DNA of 64,000 nucleotides. Source: Bacteroidales bacterium UBA3834 (GTDB taxonomy: Bacteria > Bacteroidota > Bacteroidia > Bacteroidales > P3). The notes below the pieces were generated by a model. It was not told where the DNA came from. It did not search any database and saw only the letters and a program-made list of their open reading frames with translations. This document shows positions 8,528 to 17,456 of this stretch, piece after piece; the first letter of the stretch is position 1, and the number at the start of each line of letters is the position of its first letter. The translations under genes and the position numbers were made by a program. The stretch covers positions 124,001 through 188,000 of the forward strand of contig DGIA01000006.1 of NCBI GenBank assembly GCA_002392965.1. Reading direction: 5' to 3'.

Positions 8528-8577
8528 CCTCGCGTGCGCACACGCGAGTATTATCCCCTGCACACGTGTGCGCGAGG
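8528..8577. repeat. GC-rich inverted repeat cluster
   Basis: CCTCGCGTGCGCACACG at 8528-8544 is mirrored by CGTGTGCGCGAGG at 8565-8577. The left arm can also fold on itself (CTCGCGTG/CACGCGAG around CGCA), and CACACGTGTG is a perfect palindrome. It may be a cruciform, protein-binding or recombination site; no function is shown. Confidence 0.55.
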
Positions 8578-8604
8578 AAAAGCCTGGTGTGTTAATAACT
8601 TAAT

Positions 8605-8636
8605 TTGGACTCGATTACAAAATAGTTGTATCTTTG
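8605..8636 (+). promoter_or_regulatory. Promoter of the RES-domain gene
   Basis: TTG at 8605-8607 and TATCTTTG at 8629-8636 are 21 bases apart. The gene begins 17 bases downstream, giving a very short leader. Confidence 0.65.
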
Positions 8637-8652
8637 CAAAAAAAAATGAAAT

Positions 8653-9726
8653 ATGTATAATACTGAAAGGTTTCAATCTTTTTCCGCCATTGATTCTTGT
8701 GGAACAATGCTGTTTGAAAAGTATCTGTTTGATAAAATATCGCATTATGAAATAATTGCAAGGGATTTCTTGACAGAAAATGACATAAAAGAAAAAGACT
8801 CAATCTTACATGAGATTGAATCTGCGAAGAATGCAATAATTCAGACGATTAATTATTCATTGCAAGGAAGACGACTCCTTGCGTTAATGACTTTATTAGA
8901 ATTTGTAAACAAACATATGCCGCCTCTATGTCATGAAGAAATAGGATGTGACTTTTATCGTATGCGGGTATTTGAAGACAAAAGAAGTCGAGAGATAAAA
9001 GAACTATTCCATATTCCATTTGACAAACAAGGAATTGTTAAAACACAAAGATATAGTATGCCTGGGCTTCCTTGCCTTTATTTAGGCAAAAGCCTTTATG
9101 GATGCTGGGAGGAACTTAATAGACCACCTCTTCATTCTTGTATGTTTTCTCGATTATCAAATACAAAGGTTGTTAAACTATGGGATTTTCGAATTCCCGA
9201 CAAGATTGAGAATGTGGATGAGCTGAAAAAGCTCCTACCAATAATGCCTTTATTAATTTCATGCTCCATAAAAGTTTCTAATCCAAAAGATAATTTCAAA
9301 CCAGAGTATATTATTCCACAAATGATGCTTGAAATACTTTCATGTGGAGATGAAATAAGCAAGATTAATGGACGAAAACCTGCCAATATTATGGGCATTA
9401 AATATAGGTCGGTATTAACAAACAATGATTTTGATTTCCCGCCTTCAAAAAGTGACAATATAGTAATTCCTGCAATGCGAGGTACTGAAAAATATGATAG
9501 TAGATTGTGCGATTTATTTCAAATAACCCAACCAACATGTGAAGAGTTTGAAAAAATCCGTTATCGTCAATTAATCATTGATGGCGGGGCTGCTTTTGAA
9601 GAGATAGACACATATAAGAATTCCTTATTTGGGGAAATGGAAACTTTTATTTCGAGTACGGACACATTCCCCTTACTAAATATTGAAAACGAACCCTTGG
9701 GAAAAGACAACAACTTCAGAACTTGA
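8653..9726 (+). CDS. RES-domain protein (probable NAD-degrading toxin-like enzyme)
   Basis: 357 residues, AT-rich. The central region carries RES-family features: FYRMRVF near 105 with the Arg, then QRYSMPGLPCLYLGKSLYGC and WEELNRP near 137-160 with the Glu. Characterised RES proteins (toxins of Xre-RES systems) degrade NAD+. No Xre-like antitoxin gene adjoins, and the 90-residue N-terminal helical domain could serve for control instead. The gene stands alone between its own promoter and a bidirectional terminator, next to the methyltransferase-helicase cluster, which suggests an island effector. The family call rests on motif resemblance only. Confidence 0.6.
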   Translation: MYNTERFQSFSAIDSCGTMLFEKYLFDKISHYEIIARDFLTENDIKEKDSILHEIESAKNAIIQTINYSLQGRRLLALMTLLEFVNKHMPPLCHEEIGCDFYRMRVFEDKRSREIKELFHIPFDKQGIVKTQRYSMPGLPCLYLGKSLYGCWEELNRPPLHSCMFSRLSNTKVVKLWDFRIPDKIENVDELKKLLPIMPLLISCSIKVSNPKDNFKPEYIIPQMMLEILSCGDEISKINGRKPANIMGIKYRSVLTNNDFDFPPSKSDNIVIPAMRGTEKYDSRLCDLFQITQPTCEEFEKIRYRQLIIDGGAAFEEIDTYKNSLFGEMETFISSTDTFPLLNIENEPLGKDNNFRT

Positions 9727-9807
9727 AATGTTTAACAGATTATACTTTTCTGGCAAAGGTACGAGTTTTAATTGATATGCAACATATTATTCCCAACAAG
9801 AAATAAA

Positions 9808-9830
9808 TAAGGGTGCGTATCGCACCCTTA
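9808..9830. terminator. Bidirectional terminator hairpin
   Basis: TAAGGGTGCG and CGCACCCTTA form a perfect 10-bp stem with a TAT loop, flanked by A/T on both sides. It separates the RES gene (plus) from the membrane-protein gene (minus). Confidence 0.75.
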
Positions 9831-9849
9831 AACAATTACTCAATTTTGT

Positions 9850-10476
9850 TTACAAATAAGAAAGTTTAATTAACTCTTCAAGTTTCGAGAAGTTCTTGAT
9901 TTTTTCCTTATTGGGTATTTCATACAGCAATCTAAATAAGCCACCATGGGATTCTTTATCAAGATCTTTTTTTATTAAGGCTAAATCATCCTTTGTCATT
10001 GCATAATAATAGTCAATCTGAGATTCGGCAACAGCAAATTCTTCAGACCTTGAAAGATAATCTATGGAAGATACCATGTCAATCAATAAATGTGTTGAGA
10101 CCGCTGATTTTTCAAAGCCAAGAATGTGTCTGTTTATCGAAACAATGTTGTCATACAATTCTGCCTTAAGCTTATTTACTTTTCTTTCGGACGATAATTT
10201 GTCAGAAACAATAGATGAACGGAGGGTAACAATCTCGCCTCGCATCTCCTTAATCTTATGGTTAGCATCTATTGCAGTATGAATATTCCATGCAACAAGA
10301 TACGTAACCATAATGGCTAATGAACCAACAATAACACCAAGATAGTCAAATCCCAAATCAGAAGTTCGATAAAAAAGACGGCAAATAGCAATAATGCCAA
10401 GAATCAATGAGAGTAAGGATATTATCTTCCAAATTGTATTATTACTCTCGCTTTTTACTGCAGATTTCCTATTCAT
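9850..10476 (-). CDS. Membrane protein with two N-terminal TM helices and a helical cytoplasmic domain
   Basis: 208 residues of no family I recognise. Two hydrophobic segments lie at about 16-32 and 44-64. A charged, coiled-coil-prone stretch follows (about 70-115, HKIKEMRGEIVTLRSSIVSD), then a helical C-terminal domain. It begins 3 bases after the stop of the 140-residue membrane protein, so the two are a translational pair. They are the last two genes of the minus-strand run headed by the PLD-helicase. The shape (short TM anchor plus long soluble helix) is common in effector or sensor proteins of defence loci; that role is inference. Confidence 0.6.
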   Translation of the reverse strand: MNRKSAVKSESNNTIWKIISLLSLILGIIAICRLFYRTSDLGFDYLGVIVGSLAIMVTYLVAWNIHTAIDANHKIKEMRGEIVTLRSSIVSDKLSSERKVNKLKAELYDNIVSINRHILGFEKSAVSTHLLIDMVSSIDYLSRSEEFAVAESQIDYYYAMTKDDLALIKKDLDKESHGGLFRLLYEIPNKEKIKNFSKLEELIKLSYL

Positions 10477-10479
10477 AGG

Positions 10480-10902
10480 TTATTTATGATTATTTGATAT
10501 GACATCCTTTGATGATTCAGATTGATTAACAGTATTTTCTTTTGCCATATTCTCCATTAGTTTTAATTCTTCCTCTTCCGAAAGATTGCATGACGAAAGC
10601 AGTGAATAGTCTTTTTGTGATACACGCCCTTTTCTTGAGATAAATGAAATAACGAACTGGTATATCCAATGCACAAAGAAACCAACGGAACATCCTAACA
10701 GATAATACATGATGCAAAATACTCCGTATTTGGAGCCAAGAATAAATCCTATAGAGTCCAACCCCACTCCACCTAAAAATACGCCAGCTGTTTTCCAAAG
10801 AATTTTACTATCATATTTTTTGTATTTCCGTATGAAATACACAGACAGCCACCCTATCATTGCGCCAAAAGCCAACGGTGCCCATATTACTATATTATCC
10901 AT
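10480..10902 (-). CDS. Small polytopic membrane protein with a charged cytoplasmic tail
   Basis: 140 residues with about three hydrophobic segments: 5-23, 36-55 and 60-85, the last containing YYLLGCSVGFFVHWIY. The polar C-terminal tail is rich in Glu and Ser. Glycines are frequent in the membrane part (FLGGVGLDSIGFILG). No family is recognised. It lies 73 bases after the methyltransferase gene and 3 bases before the next membrane protein. A signal for a separate promoter is not obvious, so it may be transcribed with the methyltransferase. Confidence 0.6.
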   Translation of the reverse strand: MDNIVIWAPLAFGAMIGWLSVYFIRKYKKYDSKILWKTAGVFLGGVGLDSIGFILGSKYGVFCIMYYLLGCSVGFFVHWIYQFVISFISRKGRVSQKDYSLLSSCNLSEEEELKLMENMAKENTVNQSESSKDVISNNHK

Positions 10903-10975
10903 ATTTTATTAACGACATTCCCGTTGTTTTATTGCTCCATAATAGCAATTTCTTCATGGGTGAGACATTGGAGAA

Positions 10976-13900
10976 TTATTTGTTTTTGCTTTTTTTCATT
11001 CTGTTACATACCATTTTAATTAGCTGTTGATTGATATAATCTTTTTCATCCGTTAATTCCAGTGCCAATAGGACAATATCGTCTATTGCCTTGTGATAAG
11101 GATCATCGAGCGTTTCAATTAGATTTGTACTTATTGGATAATTGGTGAGTTGATGAAAAAGATTAGCTATTTTGTCTATCTCTTTAAAATCATAACAGAT
11201 CGGAATACTCCTTAAATCTGTGGCTTCGGCTTTCAACATACCGCCTCCAAGATTTGTCCTACCTGTTACTTCTCGTAATAGCCACAATAACGACGAATTG
11301 CAAAATAGCCAAATATTCAATAATTCAGGTTCAATAATGTTTCCATATATTTCAACGTAACTAGAGGTGAATCCGCTACAACGATTAACACAGCAAAAAT
11401 GAGTACCTAAACCACGAGGTAATATCAAAAGAGGCTTTTTACGAGAATTTGATGCAACATTTGGATTAACAAAACAACTTGACTCTGACCACACGTACTT
11501 AGGACCTTCTTCCGATGTGAAATATGGTACTACATTATAGTTTTTGTTGTAAACAATATTACTCTTAGTTATGTTTAATCCTTGACCAATACTTACTCTC
11601 TTCGAAAGTAAACGATTTTCCTTTTCAAATAGAGCTTCCATAATATTTATAAGTCGCTTATCTGACTTTTCTATGACTCCCCACTTATAAGATGCAAGAA
11701 ATTTGTCATTACTATCGAACTGCTTTATACTAACATTCTCAGTTTCTTGTGGTGACAAAGTATTACAAAGATAATCCTTTAGATTACCATGACTATGATA
11801 GAATCTTATAGGAACAACCAACTCCCTCTTGTCTTTGTTCTTTATAAAAGTTATAACTGTATTGATATCTGCCGTTTCAAAATATTTGTAGTCAGAATCA
11901 ATGATTCCATTGATGGAGCATTTGTTTATAAGAAAATCTTGAAACAGCTTTCCATAGTCAGTTGACAGCCACGCATTCTCTGTTATAAGAACCGATTGCC
12001 CTTTTTTTGACAATAATCTAAAAGACAACTCAAAGAAATAAATTAGAAGGTCTGCGCCTCTTGGAAAATACTTTTGTTCCGTTGTTCTATTTTTTGATAT
12101 TTCCTTTTGCAATGCATCTTTTAGTTCTTCTTTGAAATCCGGATTTCTTGATTCCAGATACGGCGGATTTCCAATTACTATATCAAACCCGCCGTTGTCG
12201 AAGATGTCTTTGAACCAGGTGTGCCAGAGGAAGAAGTCTTGGTTGGCGGAGCAATCCATCTTCTCTAACTTGGCGAGGGAAGTGGGTGTGCCACCGATGC
12301 TCTCGCGGATGAGGGTCTTTACCTCTTCGTTGATGGCCTGTCGCATACTGGATTTCTGCTTGTGGTCGGTGACGGAGAAGTACTCCCGCAACAGGCGTTG
12401 CAGGTTCTGCCGGCTGGTATGGCTATCAATGCCCAGCACCAACTGCATCGATTTGGATTGACCACCACGCAGACGGCTCGATATGCGGCTGAGGTCGAAG
12501 CCCTCGAAACTCTCAATAAGGCTATTGCCTTGCATAAACTTGTAGTCGAAATTGGGCAAGGGCTCCGGTTCTTCGGCATCCACCACGATACTCAGCCAGA
12601 AACGCAAGCGGGCGATGTCGATGGCACCTTTTTCTATATCGACGCTATAGATATTGTTCTCGATGATTTCTTTCTTTAACTCTACGCGGGAAGACGTCTC
12701 TTCTATTGCTTCGCGGCAGCGCCATAGTTCATTCAAAAGGCCCATAGGGAAAGCACCGCTACCTATGGCAGGGTCGCAGATCTTCACCTCGCGAAGAGCA
12801 CTTTTGAGGGCGTCGCGATAGGGCTCCAGTTCTGGTTGCATCTCATGGCTTTCTACGAATGAACGTATGGAATTATCGCAACCAGAACCATCAGAACTAT
12901 CAGTTTTTTCTTTTCGTTCTGAATGAGATTTATCTATCTGTGTGGCGAGGTAGGCAATGAGCGACTCCTTGCACATATAGCGGACTATCTCCTTGGGAGT
13001 ATAGAAGGCACCTTTGGCTTTGTTGTCCTCCAACAGGCTCTCGAAGATTTTGCCCAACATCTCGGGGTCGACACCCACTTCGGCATCGTCGGGGTCGTTC
13101 TCGTCGACGGTGAAGTTGTAGGAAGCCATAAAGGAAAACAAGTCCTCAAATAGTGAGGCCGGCAGAGTGATATTCTGTTCATCGACAGCATCACGTTCAA
13201 ATAGTCCTCCGTTCAGATACGGCAACTCCTTCCAATCCTCCAACAAGCCCATATCCCACCCTTTGGTCTTGAACAGCTGTTCGCGGTTGACTTTCTCGGT
13301 GTTGAAAATACCAAAGAACAGCGGCTCCAGCACCTGCTCGAGGAAGTCGCCTTGATGCGGACTGAAGAAGAATAGGTCGCGCAAAAAAGCAAGGTTGCCA
13401 TTCAGCCAGCCTTTCTTCTGCAGGAAATGCAGGAAGACAATGCGTCCCATCATTTTCTTGACATAGTCGTGGATAGTGGAACCGTCAAACCCTTGCCGCT
13501 TCAACTCATTGATGATAATGTCGTAGTGGCGATGGTACTCATCGAAGAACTCCTTGCTGAGGGCATCGACAGAGAAGGCCTCCTTGAGGTCGGACAACTT
13601 GAAACGGCCATTCTTCTCCGCCACTTTACCCAATCTCTCTATCGGGGTTTTGTATTGTCCCTGCTCGTCACCCAGAATATAGGAAAAACGCTTGGCAGCG
13701 GTATTGCCTTCTTTGAGGTCGCAAATGTAGGATAGTCGCCAATGGCGTCCGTCGTCGAATACCGCTATGGCGGCATCTACTTCATATCTCAAATAGGGTT
13801 GTATCAGCTTGCGCAACCCAACACGTTTGCGGCGCACATCGCCGCCATCGGCCACACGGGTGTAGAAGAAACCGAGCAGACGACCGTCGGCATCTTCCAT

Positions 13901-14062
13901 CTGGCCGATATAATGGCTTTTGTCGCCAGTAGCATTAGTGTCGAGCAATTCAGGACTTGTGGCCACATCGTTGCAGCCGAAAAGGCGGTGGACAATCTCG
14001 TTGCTATAGGTCTTATAGTCGAACGGTGATTTGAATATCTTGCGGAGGGTTTCGGGATTCAT
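10976..14062 (-). CDS. Eco57I-type N6-adenine DNA methyltransferase with C-terminal target-recognition region
   Basis: 1028 residues. The N-terminal 350 residues are helical and resemble the first part of large BREX/DISARM/type IIG methylases. SAM-binding motif I is DPAIGSGAF near residue 430, and catalytic motif IV is NPPY near 631. It modifies adenine in DNA. No nuclease motif is obvious in it, so cleavage would have to come from the partner helicase-PLD protein 8 bases upstream. Base composition changes sharply near 12170: codons for the last 400 residues, which carry the target recognition, are much richer in A/T than the first 630. This indicates replacement of the specificity half by recombination. 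Confidence 0.82.
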   Translation of the reverse strand: MNPETLRKIFKSPFDYKTYSNEIVHRLFGCNDVATSPELLDTNATGDKSHYIGQMEDADGRLLGFFYTRVADGGDVRRKRVGLRKLIQPYLRYEVDAAIAVFDDGRHWRLSYICDLKEGNTAAKRFSYILGDEQGQYKTPIERLGKVAEKNGRFKLSDLKEAFSVDALSKEFFDEYHRHYDIIINELKRQGFDGSTIHDYVKKMMGRIVFLHFLQKKGWLNGNLAFLRDLFFFSPHQGDFLEQVLEPLFFGIFNTEKVNREQLFKTKGWDMGLLEDWKELPYLNGGLFERDAVDEQNITLPASLFEDLFSFMASYNFTVDENDPDDAEVGVDPEMLGKIFESLLEDNKAKGAFYTPKEIVRYMCKESLIAYLATQIDKSHSERKEKTDSSDGSGCDNSIRSFVESHEMQPELEPYRDALKSALREVKICDPAIGSGAFPMGLLNELWRCREAIEETSSRVELKKEIIENNIYSVDIEKGAIDIARLRFWLSIVVDAEEPEPLPNFDYKFMQGNSLIESFEGFDLSRISSRLRGGQSKSMQLVLGIDSHTSRQNLQRLLREYFSVTDHKQKSSMRQAINEEVKTLIRESIGGTPTSLAKLEKMDCSANQDFFLWHTWFKDIFDNGGFDIVIGNPPYLESRNPDFKEELKDALQKEISKNRTTEQKYFPRGADLLIYFFELSFRLLSKKGQSVLITENAWLSTDYGKLFQDFLINKCSINGIIDSDYKYFETADINTVITFIKNKDKRELVVPIRFYHSHGNLKDYLCNTLSPQETENVSIKQFDSNDKFLASYKWGVIEKSDKRLINIMEALFEKENRLLSKRVSIGQGLNITKSNIVYNKNYNVVPYFTSEEGPKYVWSESSCFVNPNVASNSRKKPLLILPRGLGTHFCCVNRCSGFTSSYVEIYGNIIEPELLNIWLFCNSSLLWLLREVTGRTNLGGGMLKAEATDLRSIPICYDFKEIDKIANLFHQLTNYPISTNLIETLDDPYHKAIDDIVLLALELTDEKDYINQQLIKMVCNRMKKSKNK

Positions 14063-14070
14063 AATATTGC

Positions 14071-17000
14071 TTATTTGAATGTTTCAGAAAGGATGATGTC
14101 CGCGGTGGTGAGTGCAACCTGTTTGGTAGTCGTCTCGGGTTGTGGCTGTCCATACCGGCTGTCCAACTCTTCGAGCTGTTCCAGGATCTTGATGATGGGA
14201 GCTGGCTCTTTCTTTTGTTTCTTCGACATACGGATAAGGGCGTCGGCCAACTGGTTGTAAGTTCCGCGTTCCACCAGCTGTTTCAGTCGGTCGACAGTAC
14301 GACGGCCTTCATCGTCGAGCATAGGGCGCACCTCGCGTAGGAAGGCTGCTGCCTTCTTGGCGTCGTTGTCTTTGCTGCCGATTTTGGGCTTGTCGTCCTG
14401 ATGCTCGCGCTGCTGGTCGAGGGTGTATTGCTTCAAGGCCGCCTGCACCTGCTCATAGTGGAGCGTCTCGCTGTCGCCGAAAGGCACAGCCTTCTCTTCA
14501 GGCTCAGCATAGAAGATATCAGCTGCCTCAAGGAAGGAAAGTTCTCGGATTGATTCGCCAACAAGATAGAAAGCCTTCTTGAAGTCTGAAGAAAGATAAG
14601 ATATTGTGTTAATGTGTGAATGCGTTAATGTGTTAGTGTTTTTATTTCTTGCGCAGCGGCTTTTGGGCGGCAGTTGTTTGATTTTGCGGTAAAGCGTGGG
14701 ATTGGTGTCGTGGAGATGCCGCACCTCGCGTAGCAATTCCAAGCTGCGGTCGGTCTCGTCGCGCACGTCGGCGTTGAAGAGTTTGAATTCGTGCACCATC
14801 TCCTCATGAGAATAAATCCTGGTATCCTCACCGAGGGCGGAATGGAAACTCTGCAACTTGATGAGCGAGTTCTTCTTCAAACTGATGATGGCATCGCCCG
14901 GGTCGGAGGGGTAGAACATGTAATTGTAAATGGCGTCAGCGGTGGAGCCGATACGGTTCACACGACCAATGCGTTGCATCAGACGAGTGGCATTCCAAGG
15001 ACTGTCATAGTTGACGATGACATTGGCGCGGTGCAGGTTGACACCTTCGGCCAGCACATCGGAGGTGATGATGATGTTATAGTCGTTTCGCCATTCCTTC
15101 TTGTATTTGGCATCGAAGTTCGCCTGGATGGTCTCGCGCAGACGGTTGCGGTTCCTGGCACAGACGGCAAGGATGTCGTTGCGGTGCAGACGTTCTTTCA
15201 GTTCCTTCTCCAGATAGTTGACGGTATCGACACTCTCGCTGAACACCACCAGCTTGCCTTCAAGGTTCTTGCTCTTGTCGAAGAGTTCATCCTCCAGCAT
15301 ACTGACAAAGAGGTCCAACTTGGGGTCGGATTTCACCTTGTCCCACCGCTTGCAGAGGTTTTCCAGCACCTCGGCATCGTATTCCAGCAAAGGAAGGAAT
15401 TCGGACTTAAAGTCCGCAGCACGGAACACAATCTTATTTTGTTCAAAGCCCTTGCCAATGGCCAGCTCGATTATCTCGTCTAACTCCATTCCGTCGGCCT
15501 GCAGTTTCTTTACATTCAGCTCGGGAGCGATGATTACCTTGTCCTCGTTGAACATCTTGATCATGCCATTCGTGGCATCGAGTAGCGTGTGGAGTGAACG
15601 GCGGAAAGCGTCGAAGCTGCTCTCTAGGCGTTTGACCATGTGGGTTTGGTAGATGCCGGCCAGCGAGTCGGCCATGTGTTTCGCTGTTTTGCCAGACGGA
15701 ATCTTGTAAGACGGGCAATATTCTATGGCTCTATATCGGGCATAGCGCAAGCCGCTGCCGTCGAACATATCGGGATTGTCATCCTTCAAGTTGGCGGTGG
15801 GAGTGTCCACTAACTTCTTGTAGGTGTCGACAAAGAGCATCAGCACTTCGGGCGACATCTGATAGGTGCGGTCGGTGGGGTCGAGCAGTTTTGGGAAATG
15901 AATCTCGCCGGCATAGCGGGGTTCGTGCTGGATGTTGCTGCGGGTGCGTCGCACCATCACTTTCTCCAACACGGTGTGGCGCATCTGCTGGTTGATATTG
16001 TCGATGTGGCTGGTGAGGTAGTCGGCACTCAGTACGCGTCGCTGCGACATGAGACTTTTGAATTCCTTAATCCACGGAGCAAAAGTGTCGGCGATGTTGC
16101 CCACCCCGTCAAGCGTGCAGCGGGCGGTATCCTGGAACAGCAGCAGCTGGTTCTTGATATCCTCGGGCGTGTTGTTGAGCGGAGTGGCCGAGAGCAGGAG
16201 AACACGCTTGCCTCCTTTTACATTGCCCTTGTTGAGACGGGCCGACTTGCAGATACGCTGTAGAAGGTCATAGTTGTCGTTGCTGTCGTGCCGGAAGTTG
16301 TGCGCCTCATCGACAATGATAAGGTCGTAATATTCCTTCTCGTCGTAGCCATCGCCTTCGATGACTTTATCAAGACTGCCGTTGGTGATGAAACGGCTGT
16401 ATTTGTTCTTGATACCGAAATCTGCAAAAGTGTCTTCCCAGTTGCTTTTAACTGCAGGTGGGAAGATGACTAGAATGCGGGTGTTGTCGCCATTGGCGGC
16501 GATGAAACGCTGAGCAATCATAGCAGCCACTACGGTTTTACCCAAGCCCACCACATCGGCGATGAAGCAGCCGCCGTGTTTCATCATGATGTCATAGCCC
16601 TGCACCACAGCGTCACGCTGGTAAGTGAGGTTGTCGTAGTTGTCGGGCAGTTGTGGAATGAAATCATCCTCGACCTGGTTGCCGAAGTGGTCGATGAGCA
16701 TACGCATGTATAGCTCGTATGGCGTAGGTTGATGCTCTTCTGGTGCAAGATGGGTCTTCCCGACGATATGGTTCACATCGTCCAAGGTCACCGGAATGGC
16801 ATCGTTCCAGAGTCGTTGAAACTCCTCTTCGCAATAGTGCACATCGTCGTAATCTTTCATGGCCACATTGAGCTCGTAGCGAGGCGGCTCGGTGGTGCCA
16901 AGTCCCTGGGCGCTGAGGTTGCTGCTGCCCATGATGACCCATCCGTCGCTATGTTCGCTGTGGTTTTTAGGCAGGCAGAGGTAGAACTTGGCATGCAGGT

Positions 17001-17421
17001 CTTTGGTGGGGTGGATGCGCAGTTGCAGACGTCCACTCGAAACATCTTCGCAAAACTGGCGGATGCCCTCGTCAACCTCGGAAGAATATTCCGACTGATA
17101 GACATCGCGAAGGAAATCTTCGCAGTATTGTTCCAAACTTACCTCCTTGTCGCCAAAGAAGAGTTTGCCGACGGCTTGTGATTGACGGAAGAGATTGTCG
17201 ATATTGATGCCGACAAGAATCTTGATTTCCTGTGTGGCATCCAACTCCTGTCGCAGTTTGAAATATCCGGAAGAACGAAAATAGCCAACCACGGCATGGA
17301 ATATGTCGAAGTTGGCCATTGCAGAGGCGATGCCGTGGAACTTGTCCATCAGCGTCGACTCGATATTGTTGAAAAACTTGGTGCTCATAAGGCTCAGCGT
17401 TTGACGCGCTTCGCCTTTCAA
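14071..17421 (-). CDS. SNF2/DEAD-type helicase with N-terminal phospholipase-D-like nuclease domain
   Basis: 1116 residues. Residues about 25-200 form a PLD-like domain with HAKFYL near 141 and GSSNLSAQG near 165, a single HxK...GSSN motif. Helicase motifs follow: Walker A VVGLGKTVVAA near 293, DEAH near 370, SATPLNN near 405 and QRIGRVNRIG near 815. Single-PLD proteins cleave DNA as dimers, so this is a candidate restriction and translocation subunit for the methyltransferase encoded 8 bases downstream. At residues 927-940 an octamer repeat is read through as TNTLTHSHINT, probably an insertion into a surface loop. The pair resembles parts of DISARM or type I-like systems, but DrmA/B are absent. 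Confidence 0.8.
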   Translation of the reverse strand: MKGEARQTLSLMSTKFFNNIESTLMDKFHGIASAMANFDIFHAVVGYFRSSGYFKLRQELDATQEIKILVGINIDNLFRQSQAVGKLFFGDKEVSLEQYCEDFLRDVYQSEYSSEVDEGIRQFCEDVSSGRLQLRIHPTKDLHAKFYLCLPKNHSEHSDGWVIMGSSNLSAQGLGTTEPPRYELNVAMKDYDDVHYCEEEFQRLWNDAIPVTLDDVNHIVGKTHLAPEEHQPTPYELYMRMLIDHFGNQVEDDFIPQLPDNYDNLTYQRDAVVQGYDIMMKHGGCFIADVVGLGKTVVAAMIAQRFIAANGDNTRILVIFPPAVKSNWEDTFADFGIKNKYSRFITNGSLDKVIEGDGYDEKEYYDLIIVDEAHNFRHDSNDNYDLLQRICKSARLNKGNVKGGKRVLLLSATPLNNTPEDIKNQLLLFQDTARCTLDGVGNIADTFAPWIKEFKSLMSQRRVLSADYLTSHIDNINQQMRHTVLEKVMVRRTRSNIQHEPRYAGEIHFPKLLDPTDRTYQMSPEVLMLFVDTYKKLVDTPTANLKDDNPDMFDGSGLRYARYRAIEYCPSYKIPSGKTAKHMADSLAGIYQTHMVKRLESSFDAFRRSLHTLLDATNGMIKMFNEDKVIIAPELNVKKLQADGMELDEIIELAIGKGFEQNKIVFRAADFKSEFLPLLEYDAEVLENLCKRWDKVKSDPKLDLFVSMLEDELFDKSKNLEGKLVVFSESVDTVNYLEKELKERLHRNDILAVCARNRNRLRETIQANFDAKYKKEWRNDYNIIITSDVLAEGVNLHRANVIVNYDSPWNATRLMQRIGRVNRIGSTADAIYNYMFYPSDPGDAIISLKKNSLIKLQSFHSALGEDTRIYSHEEMVHEFKLFNADVRDETDRSLELLREVRHLHDTNPTLYRKIKQLPPKSRCARNKNTNTLTHSHINTISYLSSDFKKAFYLVGESIRELSFLEAADIFYAEPEEKAVPFGDSETLHYEQVQAALKQYTLDQQREHQDDKPKIGSKDNDAKKAAAFLREVRPMLDDEGRRTVDRLKQLVERGTYNQLADALIRMSKKQKKEPAPIIKILEQLEELDSRYGQPQPETTTKQVALTTADIILSETFK
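14603..14640 (-). repeat. Octamer-type repeat inside the helicase gene
   Basis: On the minus strand it reads AACACT, then AACACATT, AACGCATT, CACACATT and AACACAAT: four 8-base units in a row. It is translated in frame as NTLTHSHINT without breaking the gene. Confidence 0.75.
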
Positions 17422-17456
17422 TGAACTACTAATAAAAATCCGCGGACTTCTGTCTG

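Larger units (their letters stand above)
8017..8652. other. Long non-coding stretch at the left edge of the accessory island
   Basis: 636 bases with no convincing gene. It holds an octamer-type repeat (8170-8227), a cluster of GC-rich inverted repeats (8528-8577) and the promoter of the RES-domain gene (8605-8636). It follows a truncated gene, so it probably marks an insertion or deletion boundary. Confidence 0.6.

Noticed and set aside
10976..17421. A complete DISARM or BREX system
   Set aside because: Only a methyltransferase and a PLD-helicase are present. DrmA, DrmB, PglZ, BrxC and similar genes are not found in the window.
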